NCBI RefSeq assembly: GCF_008831285.2
Contig: NC_045142.1
Span: 16,123,354-16,187,353, forward strand
Reading direction: 5' to 3'
From: Nymphaea colorata
Lineage: Eukaryota; Streptophyta; Magnoliopsida; Nymphaeales; Nymphaeaceae
Length of the DNA stretch: 64,000 nt
The notes beneath the pieces were generated by a model. It was not told the DNA's origin, did not search any database, and worked only from the letters and a program-made list of their open reading frames with translations. Shown one piece after another: positions 12,060-23,786 of the stretch. The position numbers were made by a program, and so were the translations under genes. Each line of letters begins with the position of its first letter. The first letter of the stretch is position 1.

Positions 12060-12400
12060 GCTTGCTAAAGTGCGGGCAGAGTGGAGCGCGATCATGAGGC
12101 GGAGGTTGGGCGAGTGGAGCGGAGCTGAGCCGGGCCGCCGATTGCTTGCTCCACACACGGCCCGATACGTGCGAGTGGTCATACCAATTGTGAGGAAGGG
12201 AAGGTCTCGCGTGGGGCCCGCATCGCATGGTGGTTGCCAGCCCACCCTCATTGACCGCGTAGGTCGCGGTGTACGCGACAAAGCACACACGCGCTCTCTC
12301 CCTTCCTTCCCTCTCTGTCCTCGAGAGTTCCTTCACGGTGACATCACCTTCCTCCGAAGATTCAATTGCGGGATCCGATCCAAGCTTATTCATTTGGCCC
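12060..12400. other. Isolated GC-rich island, function unknown
   Basis: About 340 bp of high-GC sequence sits inside AT-rich DNA. It contains gcggaggttgggcgag, gcggtgtacgcgac and a CT-rich stretch (ctctctcccttccttccctc) that looks like a plant 5' leader read on the plus strand. Both strands are open for over 100 codons (minus 12393-12010, plus 12070-12435), but neither product shows a recognisable domain and neither continues into a gene-like region. It may be a promoter or first-exon relic of a lost or undetected gene, or a fragment captured by a transposon. Confidence 0.35.
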
Positions 12401-12953
12401 CCCCTATCCCACTTCTTCTAGTGAGAAGAACTTAAATAAATTGGGTATATCATATCTGGGTGGCCCGTTTAATGGAACATCGCTACTTTGGATTTCATGG
12501 CCGACCTTTTTTTGTGACACTTGAGTTGAAGGTTCGCCAATTTTATCTAAAACATAAAATAATTTTAGACATACATGGCCTTAGAAAAGAGAAAAATTTT
12601 ATTTTGCTGCATTCATTAATGTGGCTCGCAAAGTTAGAAATTCTAGACTAATGGACACTGATTAAAACAATTTTAGATTCTTGGGGGCACCCATATATAA
12701 AAGGGCAAATTGTTGCGAGATCTATACATAAATCATGAAAATTTATGGGCTGGTGGGGGCAAATGCCCATATGTGACTCCACTACTTATCAGTGCCTTCA
12801 TGTGTTAATTTTGTTTTGTTTTCTCACCACTTTGTTTCTTTGTTCTTCGGGTTTCTAGTTTATTTATTTGTGCTTTTCTTGTTAAATATTTTGTTTATTT
12901 TACCTTTTTTTAAGTCTTTTAAGCTTCTTCTGCATCATGTGGATCTCTCTCTC

Positions 12954-13007
12954 TCTCTACCTTATAGGAAGAAAACTTTCTCTCTACCTTATAGGAAGAA
13001 AACTTTC
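12954..13007. repeat. 27-bp perfect tandem duplication
   Basis: The unit tctctac + cttataggaagaaaactttc occurs twice head to tail (12954-12980 and 12981-13007) without mismatch, directly after a short CT run. Confidence 0.9.
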
Positions 13008-16000
13008 TTCATTGTGACCAATGTTAGCATATTGATTGTGTGACGTTGTTATAGTACATAAGTCGAAGATAAAATAGTTTCTCTTTTTCATAGTTTTCCT
13101 TTTTATCTTCGACTGATTGATTTCTTAATTATAATGGATAAGAAACTGTGTCTGAATACATATGCTTTTGAAGATAATGAATGGACTTAATCTTAATTAG
13201 CCTTTTAAATTATGAGTAAATCATTGATTTAGTTGGTTTTATTTTTTTGTCCTCAGCACCTTGAAGATTCTCAAAGCATACTTCTTTTCCTGTGATGCAT
13301 CCATTTGGTAAAGGAATTTTAAAATTCTATTCTTAGTAAAGCACAAGATGAGGAAAGTGAACCATTTTGGCAGCCATTCTCATGATACAAGAATCAAGAT
13401 CAAATTATGAAGAACTGCAGGTTCAAAAAATTGAGCACTCCAAATGATTCCCTCTCTTTATTACTTTCAAGAAAGACAATCCTTTTAAAAATTCACATAA
13501 TAATAATCTTATACTTTTTTACATGTTGGCAAACCACAAATTTTAGAAAACCAAATTCAATAAACCTTTGGATTGACTCTAAAATAATTCTATACTTTCA
13601 AATTACAAAAGCAACCTCTAGTAAAAAACATGTGCAATAACAAAGTTAAAATAAAGCTACTAAAAAGACAAAAGTATGAAGCTAAAAATCACGAAATTTT
13701 AACAAATCCTAGCCTACAGTGTGAGGAAAAAATATGAAAAACCTGTGGAAATTGTATGAAATTGATCAAGATGGAAAAGATTAAAATCACCTTTATTTGA
13801 TCAAAGTATGAGAAGAAAGACGTACAGGTCACATGTTTTATGACAAAGCTAAAGGCTAAAACTGGGTTCTAACCATGTACAAGTCAAACAAAAATGTTTT
13901 TTATATTTTTTTGAACACTATGTCTAGCAATCATTTCAATGATAATGCACAAAATTTTCTACGTAAAACCTATTCAAACATATCTACAACAAGGTACATG
14001 GATCTCATTCTGGAGAACATGTCTGGCTGAAATAGACCTACACAGATTTTGAATTTGCTTTCCAAACAAAAAAACTTAAGAAATCAAAACATAAAAATTT
14101 AAGAAAAATATTTCCTTACATTTACAGTACTCTTTGATAATAAGGAAAAGTTAAGAAGTACTAAACTAGAGTTTCTAACGTAGATCATTAGATAGAGAAA
14201 AATTAGATTTCTATTCTATTTACAACTAAATGTTGTAGGGTCTAAAATAGATTTTGATATTTTAAAAATCTCTCAAAGTACCATTTTAGTTGGAAATTTT
14301 AACCTCAAATTGTAGACAAAATTTCAAGATCACCCTAAAATGTTCAAATTTAATTCAAGTTAAGAACCAAAGGCTAAATTTTGACAAGAACTAGTTCTCT
14401 CATTTGAACATCATGTGCCACTTGGCCAATTAACTGATTCACCTTTAAGAATCGAAACACATATATCTAATCTAACATATGAAAGTTAACAAACGAACAC
14501 ATAGAAAATATAACACTCAAAGACTAAATCCAAAAATAAAAAACATATAAAATTAAGACTTGCTTCATAGATCAGACTTATGAAGGATGACAAACCATAT
14601 CTTAAGGTTTTGAGCGTAACTTTAGATTGAGATCAAAGTTCACTTTAAATCCAGTGTAAGAATTAATAACCTGTACATTAATCTAACTAATCTAAAAAAT
14701 GAAATAGAGAGAAACTTCTATCTAAAATAATAAAAAATGAAATCATCAAAATCTATGCTATAGAAAGAGTGAAGAATCAAGTGTTGACTTTGCAAGCTTT
14801 GACTTAGAAGAGTTGAAGAAAAACAGCTCATGGCCAATTGATGATAGCATCTAATTTCGAAATATGGAGAAGGGTCCGAATGGCACCTCATTGCCACCCA
14901 ATGCTCCATGTCATGGGAAAGAAGAAAAGAAGAGAGAAGAAAACGAAGAAAAACGAAAAAAAGAAGGAAGAATAAGAGGACCATATAGAAGAATAAAAGA
15001 AAGAAGTGAATGAGGAAGGATCAAAGACAATAAGAACAAAATAATGGAGAACTAGGACCAAAAGAGCATTGAAAGAGAGAAGGTTCAAGATTCAAGATTC
15101 AAGTGATTGGATGCTCCCTTTTTCTTCATTTTAGGTGCGCAAGTAGAAGAGAGTGTGGGGAGCTCAATTACAAGTCATAAGTTGAGGCTAAGAGGCGATA
15201 AAGAAGATTGATGGTACTAGACATTGAAGGGTCAATGGGATACAATGATGGAAGTAAAAAAAACAGAAAAGGAAAAGAAAAAATGGAAGAGGAAGGGACA
15301 AGGAATGATAGGTAACTCAGGTCTGGTGCTTGCAGTTTGGATGCTAAGTTATTCCCAGATCCAAGATCTTGTACTTGTTTTAAATCTAAATCAAACCCTG
15401 ATGTGAGATAAGATATGAATCAAGAATGTCTCCATTATTTGTTCTTCCAACTTGTAAGCCACCCACAATGGACATTTTTTCATCCATTTGGTCCTCATTC
15501 CTTTAGTGCTTGAATCATCTATATTATCAAATAAACCTTCTTCCTAGACCTTCTCTATTCACTTTAATTGAGCTCAAATACTTTGAAATAATAATTTCAA
15601 AAATGGAGTTAAATCTATTTAATAACGAAAAACTAAATATTTTTATTATATAAGATGCATCAAAATGAGTTTATGAATTCCCATATAGTTCATGCTGCAT
15701 CACTCCATCTTCTAAGCAACCTTTTTTTCCTATATGTTTTCTGAAAATACCTAACCTAATCGTTAATGTTATATGGATTGGGGGTCAGACATATAGTGTG
15801 AAAGTAGCCATGAATCCAGTAGTTTATAAGTTTAAGAATAGACAAACATGATAAAACATATGATCATTTGGATGCTATAGTATTGAGAGATAATGCCTAT
15901 GAAAAGCACATAACAATCATAACATCCTAACTCTTGTTTTCTTCTTCATGCTCATGTTGTGTTCAAGTAGTGCCATGGGCTATTAGATGTTCTTTGCATC

Positions 16001-16625
16001 GTGAGCTGGTTTCAGCAATCCTCATATTAGTCCTCAATAACATTGTCAAAATATCCTACAATTCCCAAACCCCTAATCAATCTTCACATTTAGTTGACAA
16101 TGTCCCGCCCACGAGAAATCTCTGCATATCCTCATCCTCCTCCAAGTCTATACCACAAACTTGTCGGTTTAAACCAAATTAAGTCTTGCCTAGCCTGTGA
16201 ACCTGGTTATACTAAACAACTTGCTTTAGGTATGTCCTGTGCTAAGAAGCTAAATATTCTAGTAGGCTACCCTCTTTGGTCATAATCTACTACAATGCCT
16301 TCTTCTTCAAAGGGATAGAACTATTTAACAGAAACTCCTAACCCTCTATCATTGTACCAACTTGGGTTCTCTTGAAGATCACCATCACTAAAATTATAGA
16401 TTTAATTATTCCATAGCTTTGGTCCTTAATTTGCACAAGCAATTATAGGTTTCATGATTCTACACTTTTTTGGATGGAGAAGTCCCAAACAAAATGCCTA
16501 AGGCAGTATGCCTTGACATTCTACCAGCCTCACTATGGAACTTAGACTCTACAATAGTTGGCACTAAATGGTGAAGTTGGTATGATCTTAAAAGTTGCCA
16601 CTATGATGGTTATGATAAAAGGAAA
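13008..16625. other. Unassigned AT-rich region left of the CACTA element
   Basis: About 3.6 kb without a recognisable gene. Around 14915-15010 it is strongly purine-rich on the plus strand (agaagaaaagaagagagaag), producing Phe/Ser-rich low-complexity open frames on the minus strand that I do not regard as genes. Around 15930-16600 composition is more balanced, and short frames occur, but no retrotransposon or host protein motif was identified. The sequence resumes after the CACTA element at 19002, so it predates that insertion. Confidence 0.45.
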
Positions 16626-16628
16626 CCC

Positions 16629-19001
16629 CACTACAAAAAAATACATATATTACTGATAGCCAGTAAACTTCCACAAAGGTGGTCCTAGCATCGGCAAAAC
16701 TTTTACCGATATTTCCTCTAGATGTCGGTAAAAAGTTTTTTAGTGAAAACTATCACCAACATTTCCTCTCCACATGTCAGTGTAACCTGTTCACCGATGC
16801 TTGCTGAATGTAGTTGAATAAATTATTAGTCGACGTTTTGACGAGTGTCAGTAATAATATTAGCGAGAGTAGACACACGTTGATGATAATCCACACCAAT
16901 GCATATTAAATGTTAGTGAAGATTATTACCGACGATCAAGTGGACGTTGATCATAGCTTTACCCATGTGTCGATAAAAGTTTGAACGACATTTTACTTTT
17001 GCATCAGTGAAAGTATTACTAACGCAGTATCAAACATTAGTAGAGATTTATATTTTTTTTTCAATTGATGATTGCTTCAAATTCCAAACATCAGAAATAT
17101 ATCTGTAAACAGAAATTTGCTTACAATAAAGCCATCCAATGTTTGCATCTATCCACAACTAAACAAATGTATTAAACAATAATATTGTTTAATGTTTAAC
17201 ACCAAAACTCAATAACCATGGTTCTAAGTTACAATGATGTATTAAATGAAGTTATATATGTATCCATGTTCCTATAACCTAAAACTAAAAAAAAAAAAAC
17301 TGCAACCAAAATATCATCACTGAGATGGAAATTGTGCAAAGTTAAGTGGTGTTAGCATGTCTACAATGAACATTAAAAAAAACAAGTTAAAAAATAATTA
17401 ATATTGTGTAACAAATAGAACCCATAACTAAAAGGTTTATGTAACTCTAATTGTTTAGATGTTGTGTGATAAACTGATGAACCCTTGCCTAAAAGTCATG
17501 GAATTGGGACTCAAACGTGAAAAGCTTTTCTTTTACCACAACATTTTCTTCTTTCAGGGCAGGTATCTTGCTCGTAGTAGAGGAAGAACAAAACTGAGAA
17601 GACTAACACCAATCTTCATCATTCATATTCTACAATGTCTTTCTTGTCCCATCACCTTGGAATAGATATTATTATTTTTGGATGTATATTGTGTCCCTTC
17701 AAGCAATGTTTGAAGCTATACTTTTAATTGATCCTACAAAATAGTTTAATATATATCATGAATTCATATTCGCAGCTGTTAAGATAGAAGAATGTAATTA
17801 TTTGAATGACACTTACAATGACACTATTGGTTTCTAGGTTTGATTAGTTTGGGTTCCTACTAGTTCTAGTAGTAATGAAAAGTTCATCACATGATGGTTG
17901 CTCTAAACTTTCCCCAAGCTGTACATTGCAAAATAGGTTAAAAAGTAATATATTCAGTTATAGAATATATGAACTATGAAAACATTTACCTCATTCTCCT
18001 TAAAATGTGTGAAACTCTGTGTGCCTATTGCATGTAGATATTTCTGTTTAGCAAATGTTTGTGCTTTTTTTTTGCTAATTTTTTGAAACATTAAAGCACA
18101 TATATTTTATATGGACTCCTTATGTGGTATACTCAATAGTATACATAATTTATTTGTACATTCGACTTATCTTCAGCAAAGTAATTTGCAATTGACTCCG
18201 AATGATTTTATAGAATGTTGTATTTATTGATGAATTTTACAAAACTTGTATTAGTTTGACAACCTGCGGGTAGTTTCAATATTTTTGTACATTCATGTTT
18301 CCAATACCTATACAGGCGTGCATATTCATGCATGATCTATTTATGCAGATGTGTTGTTTCTTCACATAGAAATTTATATTTCTCTTGATTCTATCAAATA
18401 AATGTTAAAGAACCTACTAGAGGTTGTCTGGATGTCAAAAATTAAAAGAAAAACAGTATAGGTGCCAAGAATCTGCAGTCATCGCTAGTGAAAGAAGAGA
18501 GAAGAAGGAACAAAAACTCCAGTAAAGTCAAAGAAAGCTAGGCTAGCTTTTATTGACGCGTGGAGGATGTCGTTAAAGAGTAAACTTACAAACATCGATG
18601 AAAATCAAAGGGAACTTTCACTGACGCGTACTGAACATCGGTGAAAATGATTTTCATAAACATCTAAATAGAACGCGTCGATGAAGGTATTAGTGATATC
18701 AAAGCCCATGCTGAACGTCAGTATTGTTCACCGGAAAGTTCTTTCACCTATGCGAGTACTAAGTGGCGCTGCTAAAATCATTATTTTTACCAATAGCCAT
18801 GGCCTGGCCATCGGTGAATGAAAACTTTCACTGACATGTTATCCCCAGGTGCCGGTCAAGGTCAATCTTCATCAACCCTTTTTTCCGAACATCGGTGAAG
18901 GTCCATCTTCACTGATGTCCAGCATCAAATGTCGTTAAAAATTTACCTTCACCAATCATCATCCCACCATGTGTCGATGAGTCCATTTTTTTTATATAGT
19001 G
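16629..19001. mobile_element. Complete non-autonomous CACTA (En/Spm-type) element
   Basis: The left end is CACTACAAAAAAATAC and the right end reads ...TTTTATATAGTG, which is CACTATATAAAA on the other strand. The 3 bp on each side are CCC (16626-16628 and 19002-19004), the expected 3-bp target duplication. Both ends carry dense subterminal repeats built on accgacat / atgtcggtgaa / tcactgacg words in both orientations (about 16655-17050 and 18530-18980), which CACTA transposases bind in characterised members. The 2.37-kb element contains no transposase-like reading frame; the middle is AT-rich filler. It would depend on a transposase in trans. Confidence 0.88.
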
Positions 19002-19004
19002 CCC

Positions 19005-19573
19005 CTTTAAGAATTGTTAGTCTCAACCTCAATTTGCAGCCTTTGAAGTGGCTTTTGTATATTCTAAGGGTGTGTTTGTTTCACCACTTATCTCAAATCC
19101 CATAGTGATATAAAAAATCAATAGGATCTCAGATCCATGGATTTAAGGTCAGACCCCTCTCCTTCCTACCTTAAATCCAAAGTTTTTTACATTTAACATA
19201 GTTGACATCTTCAGTTTAAACAAATTGAGGATCTTCCAAGCTCACCTTTTATTGCAGCATTAGATCATAGATCTGAAGCAATCAAATGCAACCTAGGCAT
19301 GTATGCCATGACAGCATATCTGGCTTTGCTAGAGCAGTCTTTGCAAAACCTAACAATGGTGGCTACAATGTACATGGATTGAATGACTAGTATTTTTTGC
19401 CTACTACATGAGCTCCTGCCAACCTCTTCTTGTTGTTGCCTAGAATTTTTAATGTTTTAGTCAGGCTAAATCAACAACCAATCCCCATCAAATAATGCCC
19501 ACACTGATCTATGGGGCTTAAACATCAATCCAATGTTATCAAAATCAGTTTTTAAACAAATCAGGCTTCTGGC

Positions 19574-19647
<74 letters not shown>

Positions 19648-19735
19648 TTGTATATCACAAAAAAAAAACAATATTATATATTTTAATCAAAAGACATCCA
19701 AGGCAAAGTTCTAAGGGATCAAGTAGCATTCTTTA
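19005..19735. other. Unassigned sequence between two CACTA ends, with a long (TA)n tract
   Basis: The stretch aagggtgtgtttgtttcacc near 19067 resembles the start of many small plant DNA elements, but no matching end was found. A TA run of about 67 bp spans 19579-19645. No gene is seen. Confidence 0.4.
19579..19645. repeat. (TA)n microsatellite
   Basis: An uninterrupted TA run of about 67 bp, the longest in the window. Confidence 0.95.
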
Positions 19736-20450
19736 CACTACAAAAAAAGATGGATTCACCGACGCGTGGGAAAAAAGGACATTGGTGAAAGGTTACTTTT
19801 ACCAACATCTGACTTTAAATGTCAGTGAAGATTAATTTTGACCAATGTACGACTTTAAATGTTGGTGAAAACATACTTTTGCCGACGTCCAGAACAAAAC
19901 ATCAATTAAAAGTAATCTTCCTCATGCGTGCCGCTTGGATGTCACTGAAGTAGAGGTTTTATCGACGTACAGCTGAAAAATGTCACTAAACATATTACTT
20001 TTACTGATGTCCAGAAGAGAACATGGGTAAAAACCCTTTTATCAACATATGTTTCGTAGACGTCGATAAAAAGACATTAGTTTTACCGACACGTGGCCAT
20101 ACTCGCGTTGAAGTAATTGTTTTTTGGCAAAGAATTACCAACATCTGCTCGCCCGTTGCTAAAGTCTCTTCCACTGACATGCATCGAACGTCGGTAAAAG
20201 TTACTGCACAAATTTTATAGACATTTTTAAGTATTGCTTTTGCCGACGCCTCCTACAGGTTAGTAAAGGCTTCCCCGACTTTATAACTCCTTCTGAGCCC
20301 TTCTTTTCATCTCTTCTTCTTTCCTTTTTTCATTTCTTCTCCCATTTCTTCCCACCAGCATTTACAGAAGTTTTTGGGAAATTCCAAGTGTTCATCGATT
20401 TTTGAAGTCCAAATGATGAAAAGGTGAGCTGCTTGAACTTAATGTTAAGT
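19736..20450 (+). mobile_element. CACTA-2: left end with subterminal repeat array, right end not found
   Basis: The end CACTACAAAAAAAGATGG is followed by about 530 bp of repeated accgacg / tgtcggtgaa / aacatcggt words, as in the complete CACTA element nearby but with different sequence. From about 20275 a CT-rich stretch and a short exon-like segment (aaatgatgaaaaggtgagc, with a possible donor) resemble the leader just inside a transposase gene. It is cut off near 20450 by another dispersed repeat. No transposase domain is visible. Confidence 0.65.
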
Positions 20451-20605
20451 TTTTTTTCTATTTGAAAAATATTTACATGTAATTTTTAAAAAAATTCATT
20501 TATTCCTATGTAAAATTTTTGAAAAATTATATTTAAACCTTTGTTAAAATTTCAAAACTATAGTTTCCCCTTAATGAAAAATTCTTGACTCCACCCTTGG
20601 TTCGG
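20450..20605. repeat. Dispersed AT-rich element, copy 1
   Basis: The core ttacatgtaatttttaaaaa, atgtaaaatttttgaaaaat, ttaaaatttcaaaac and an end gactccaccctt are shared with copies at 22895-23060 and 34054-34238 and more weakly at 32655-32830. The family looks like a small non-coding element bounded by AGGGGCGGAACCA-like ends in inverted orientation. It is not assigned to a named superfamily. Confidence 0.6.
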
Positions 20606-21977
20606 GCTAAGCACATGCTCAAGTTTCCTGGATCCAACCGGTTTGCAGCCCTAGAATTGATTGGGGGAAAAACAACATGTCTCATGTTTGAGCTTGACCA
20701 ATTTGGCAGCACAAATATTTGAGAACGGGTAGAGAAAAACTAACCGCTATTTTTCAAGAAGGGTATCTCTAGAGTGAAATAATGACCAATGATTGTGATG
20801 CTTCCATGAAAAGTAATCCTTTATACCTCAATGGAAGGCAACTTAAAATCGTGTCGAGTAAGGGAAATGTGAATCGCATCAGGACATTCATCTGAATGTG
20901 CTCTTTTATGGTGCTGTCTAGGTTAGTGGCGGGAGAATCCCACCACCCGAGTAAAAGCTGCAGCCCCACTCTCCTCTCTCCTTATCAACAGGATCAAGTT
21001 GGATTTTTTTAGTAAGATGGGCATTGGGCGGGGCTTGTAACCTAAAAAAGGCATAGTTGGCAAACTCTTGACTCGAATCGGCAGATGACAGGATCACTGG
21101 ATCAGCGACTTGACTCTCCGAATCAGTGACTTGACTCTTCGACTTGGTTGAGCATTCAAATGACCACACTGCAGCTGAATCGGGTGATTCTGAGCGAGTC
21201 AGAGGCGAGTCACTAAGTCAGGTCCAGTCAGACTAAGTCAGGGGTGAGTCACAGAGTCAGGTCGAGTTAAGGGCGAGTCAGCGTAGGGCCAGATTTTTTC
21301 AGCGATCCAAGTTGATTCGGGCGATTCTCGAGTCAACAAGGCGAGTTTGCCAACTAACCAGTGGTGCCCATACCAGCTTCATAAAATTAGTTTAATATAT
21401 ATGTCAATGTTTCAATATATTTGATTGTTATACATATAAGTGCCCCAAACAAATTAAAAGTATTGAATGAGTACCTACCGGAAAAAGTTTCTGGCTCCGC
21501 TAGGGGCCCAACAATACGTACATAAAAAATTTTTTAATATATTTTTCATTATAAGTATATATATATATATATATATATTAAATTTAAATTTGAACTTGAC
21601 CCACCCGGTGGACTAGGCCACACTCAACCTTACTATTTCTCGGTGGTCTTAGGGCTTTTGGAAAAACAAACCGAACGAATGGAGAGGAGTCGATGGCCAC
21701 CCACCTTCCTCCTCCTTTTTCTGTTTTGCTCTTCACTTTCTATTCCTCAATTCCGGTTAGTGCTCTCTCCTTTTTCCTTTTTATTTTTTTATTTTAAAGT
21801 GACGTCAAACAAGCAGAAGGGAACGCAGACTTTTGCGGCTCGTCGATTTCTTAAAATATGTGTGTGAACAAGAAGGCACGATTCCATGAACTCGTGACAA
21901 TTCCTTGAACTCGGTCAGTGGTAGAGACTAGAGCCACAAATTGTTAGTTAAGGGCATTGTTTTAAAGATTTTTCCTC

Positions 21978-22014
<37 letters not shown>

Positions 22015-22589
22015 AAGCAAATAATTGTAAAGTATCTATATAAAAATAAAGAAAAAAAATTGAGAGTTGCCCACACCAGTCAATATTACTGATATTACTA
22101 CCAACGGGTTGAGCTGAATCCCCGTGCTCTTTGTGAACCCCAAAACTTAAAAAAAAAAAGATTTTAAAGCTTTTTTGGAAAATTCTACTGAAAATTCACA
22201 CATACTATAAAGTGCTTGCATATCCAAAGAGCAGAAAGAAAATGTAATAGGGAAAATCTGCATATATGATATATATCATAGATAAACAGAATTGTTCATT
22301 AACTTTCATACTTAACTTATTTAGGGGAAGCCAAAGAAAATCTTTCAAATAACAAATAAAAGTTTTGCTTAAAGAAATTTCCACCTTATTCAAAATAGGT
22401 TGAAAAAGGTTCATCCCAAAGGGAGATTCAACTTTTTACATTAGGTTGAAAAGCAAACAGCTGGATGGCCCTAGCGCCCCTGTTTCCACCAGCCGCCCAC
22501 TTCAAGCCCAACATTTAGACCGTTCGTAGCTTTTGCAAGTGCTTGAAACCCAACGAAATGTGGCCGTGTTTTTGGGGAGGAATACCAAA
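20606..22589. other. Unassigned region with GAGTCA cluster and TA tracts
   Basis: No gene is recognised. It contains the GAGTCA-rich block listed separately, another terminus-like copy of the dispersed element (tttctggctccgctaggggcc near 21490), TA microsatellites at about 21558-21579 and 21984-22010, and a short CT-rich segment near 21700-21790. Confidence 0.4.
21100..21345. repeat. Cluster of GAGTCA/TGACTC hexamers
   Basis: More than ten GAGTCA, AAGTCAG or TGACTC words occur within 250 bp (for example ggcgagtcactaagtcagg, ggggtgagtcacagagtcagg). They are irregularly spaced. TGAGTCA is also a bZIP/GCN4-type site, but the arrangement looks like degenerate simple-sequence expansion rather than a promoter. 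Confidence 0.6.
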
Positions 22590-22834
22590 TATGTGTATTT
22601 TTACCTAAAATGCATGCCTTTGAACATATTCTCAGATATTTAGTGTGCTTATACATAAAACCTAAACCTCTGTATAAATATGTGTATTTTTATCTAGATG
22701 CCCTTCAACACAATATCAGATATTTAGTGTGCCTTTACTTAAAAGTTCTGTATAAATATGTGAATTTGTACTTAAATGCCCTTGAAGACCTTATCAGATA
22801 TTTAGTATGCTTTTACATAAAAGCCCTGCCGTGT
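22590..22834. repeat. Tandem repeat, about 3 copies of an 78-89 bp unit
   Basis: Copies start at 22590, 22679 and 22757, each beginning tatgtg.atttt.ta and containing tcagatatttagtgtgc (tatgc in copy 3) and tataaa. The first unit is 89 bp, the second 78 bp and the third is partial. An open frame through it is periodic only because of the DNA repeat. Confidence 0.85.
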
Positions 22835-22894
22835 GCATTTGCCCGGGGCATCGTCTAGAGGCACACCCATGACACGAGCCAGGAGCCTGCAGGG

Positions 22895-23060
22895 GTCCTG
22901 ACGCACCCCTCAATTTTTTTTTTAAATTTACATGTAAATTTTAAAAAATTTCACTTGTCTTATATAAAAATTTTGAAAAATGATATTTCAACTCTTGTCT
23001 AAATTTAGAAACTTTAAGTCGGTCTCCTTCATGAAAAATTTCTGGTTCCGCCCCTGACAT
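22895..23060. repeat. Dispersed AT-rich element, copy 2
   Basis: It shares ttacatgtaaattttaaaaa, atttcacttgtcttatataa, aaaaattttgaaaaatga and the terminal tctggttccgcccctga with the other copies. The end TGGTTCCGCCCCT is the inverse complement of the AGGGCGGAACCA that starts the copy at 34054. Confidence 0.65.
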
Positions 23061-23225
23061 GAGCTCCCCTCCCCTGGCTTACCTCCACGTTCAGGGTGCA
23101 CCCCAACACATATAGACAGCTCTGTCAACGAGCTCTTTGTAAAGCAGCTCTCTCAAAAGCTTCTCTTTTCTCCCTGGTTCTTCAACTCTTTACAGAGTGA
23201 AAAAGAAAGGGCTATGCCCTTTATT

Positions 23226-23786
23226 TGTTACCGGCAGCACATCCACCATCGACCTCCCATACGTCGTCATCATCGACCACCAAAGCAGAAGCGTTGTTCA
23301 TCATTGAGGGGCAAAGCTATTGAATTTTTTGGGCCAGTATCAATCTTCCAATTGAATGTGAAAAAGCAGTAAACAATACTATTAGACTATGCATTTTGAG
23401 GGCACTGAATTTCTCAGAAGGGCTTGTGAATAGAAGCACACACCGTTGGGTTGTCGATGACATTCTCCATCTATTTATAGGTCATTTTTGGTTTTCCATT
23501 AACTTAGTGGGAAAAGGTTCATTGAGTGGACACACTCGTTGTGAAGAGCCAAACACTTTGGAAAAGTGCCCATTTGAGAAGAGGTGCATTTTTTGGGAAA
23601 CAGCTTTTGTAAGAAATGCATCCTTTCTAAAAACAAAGCTTCTCAATTTAAATATTATTTTTTTTTTAAGTTATGAAATAAAGATGCAATTCTTCATGTG
23701 ACTAGAGGAAGTGGCAAGCTCCCCTCAAGCCATACTTGACCCACAGCAAGCCATCATGGGGACTTGCCGATTAAGATGGGTTAACA
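23226..23786 (-). repeat. LTR of Copia-3 (start certain, end tentative)
   Basis: On the minus strand a polypurine tract caaatgggaga is followed at 23786 by TGTTAACCCATC, a copia-like LTR start. A TATA box, TATAAATAG, lies at 23480-23471. The other end is tentative: GGTAACA at about 23232-23226 could pair with the start as a short inverted repeat, giving 561 bp. Confidence 0.5.

Noticed and set aside
12010-12435. Overlapping open frames on both strands in the GC-rich island
   Set aside because: GC-rich DNA lacks stops in many frames; neither product has a domain or a plausible splice continuation.
14718-15088. Phe/Ser/Leu-rich minus-strand open frames resembling membrane peptides
   Set aside because: They come from a purine-rich low-complexity tract, not from a conserved protein.
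22610-22858. Open frame with repeated RYLVCLY peptide units
   Set aside because: The protein periodicity mirrors a DNA tandem repeat of 78-89 bp with unequal units; no coding evidence.
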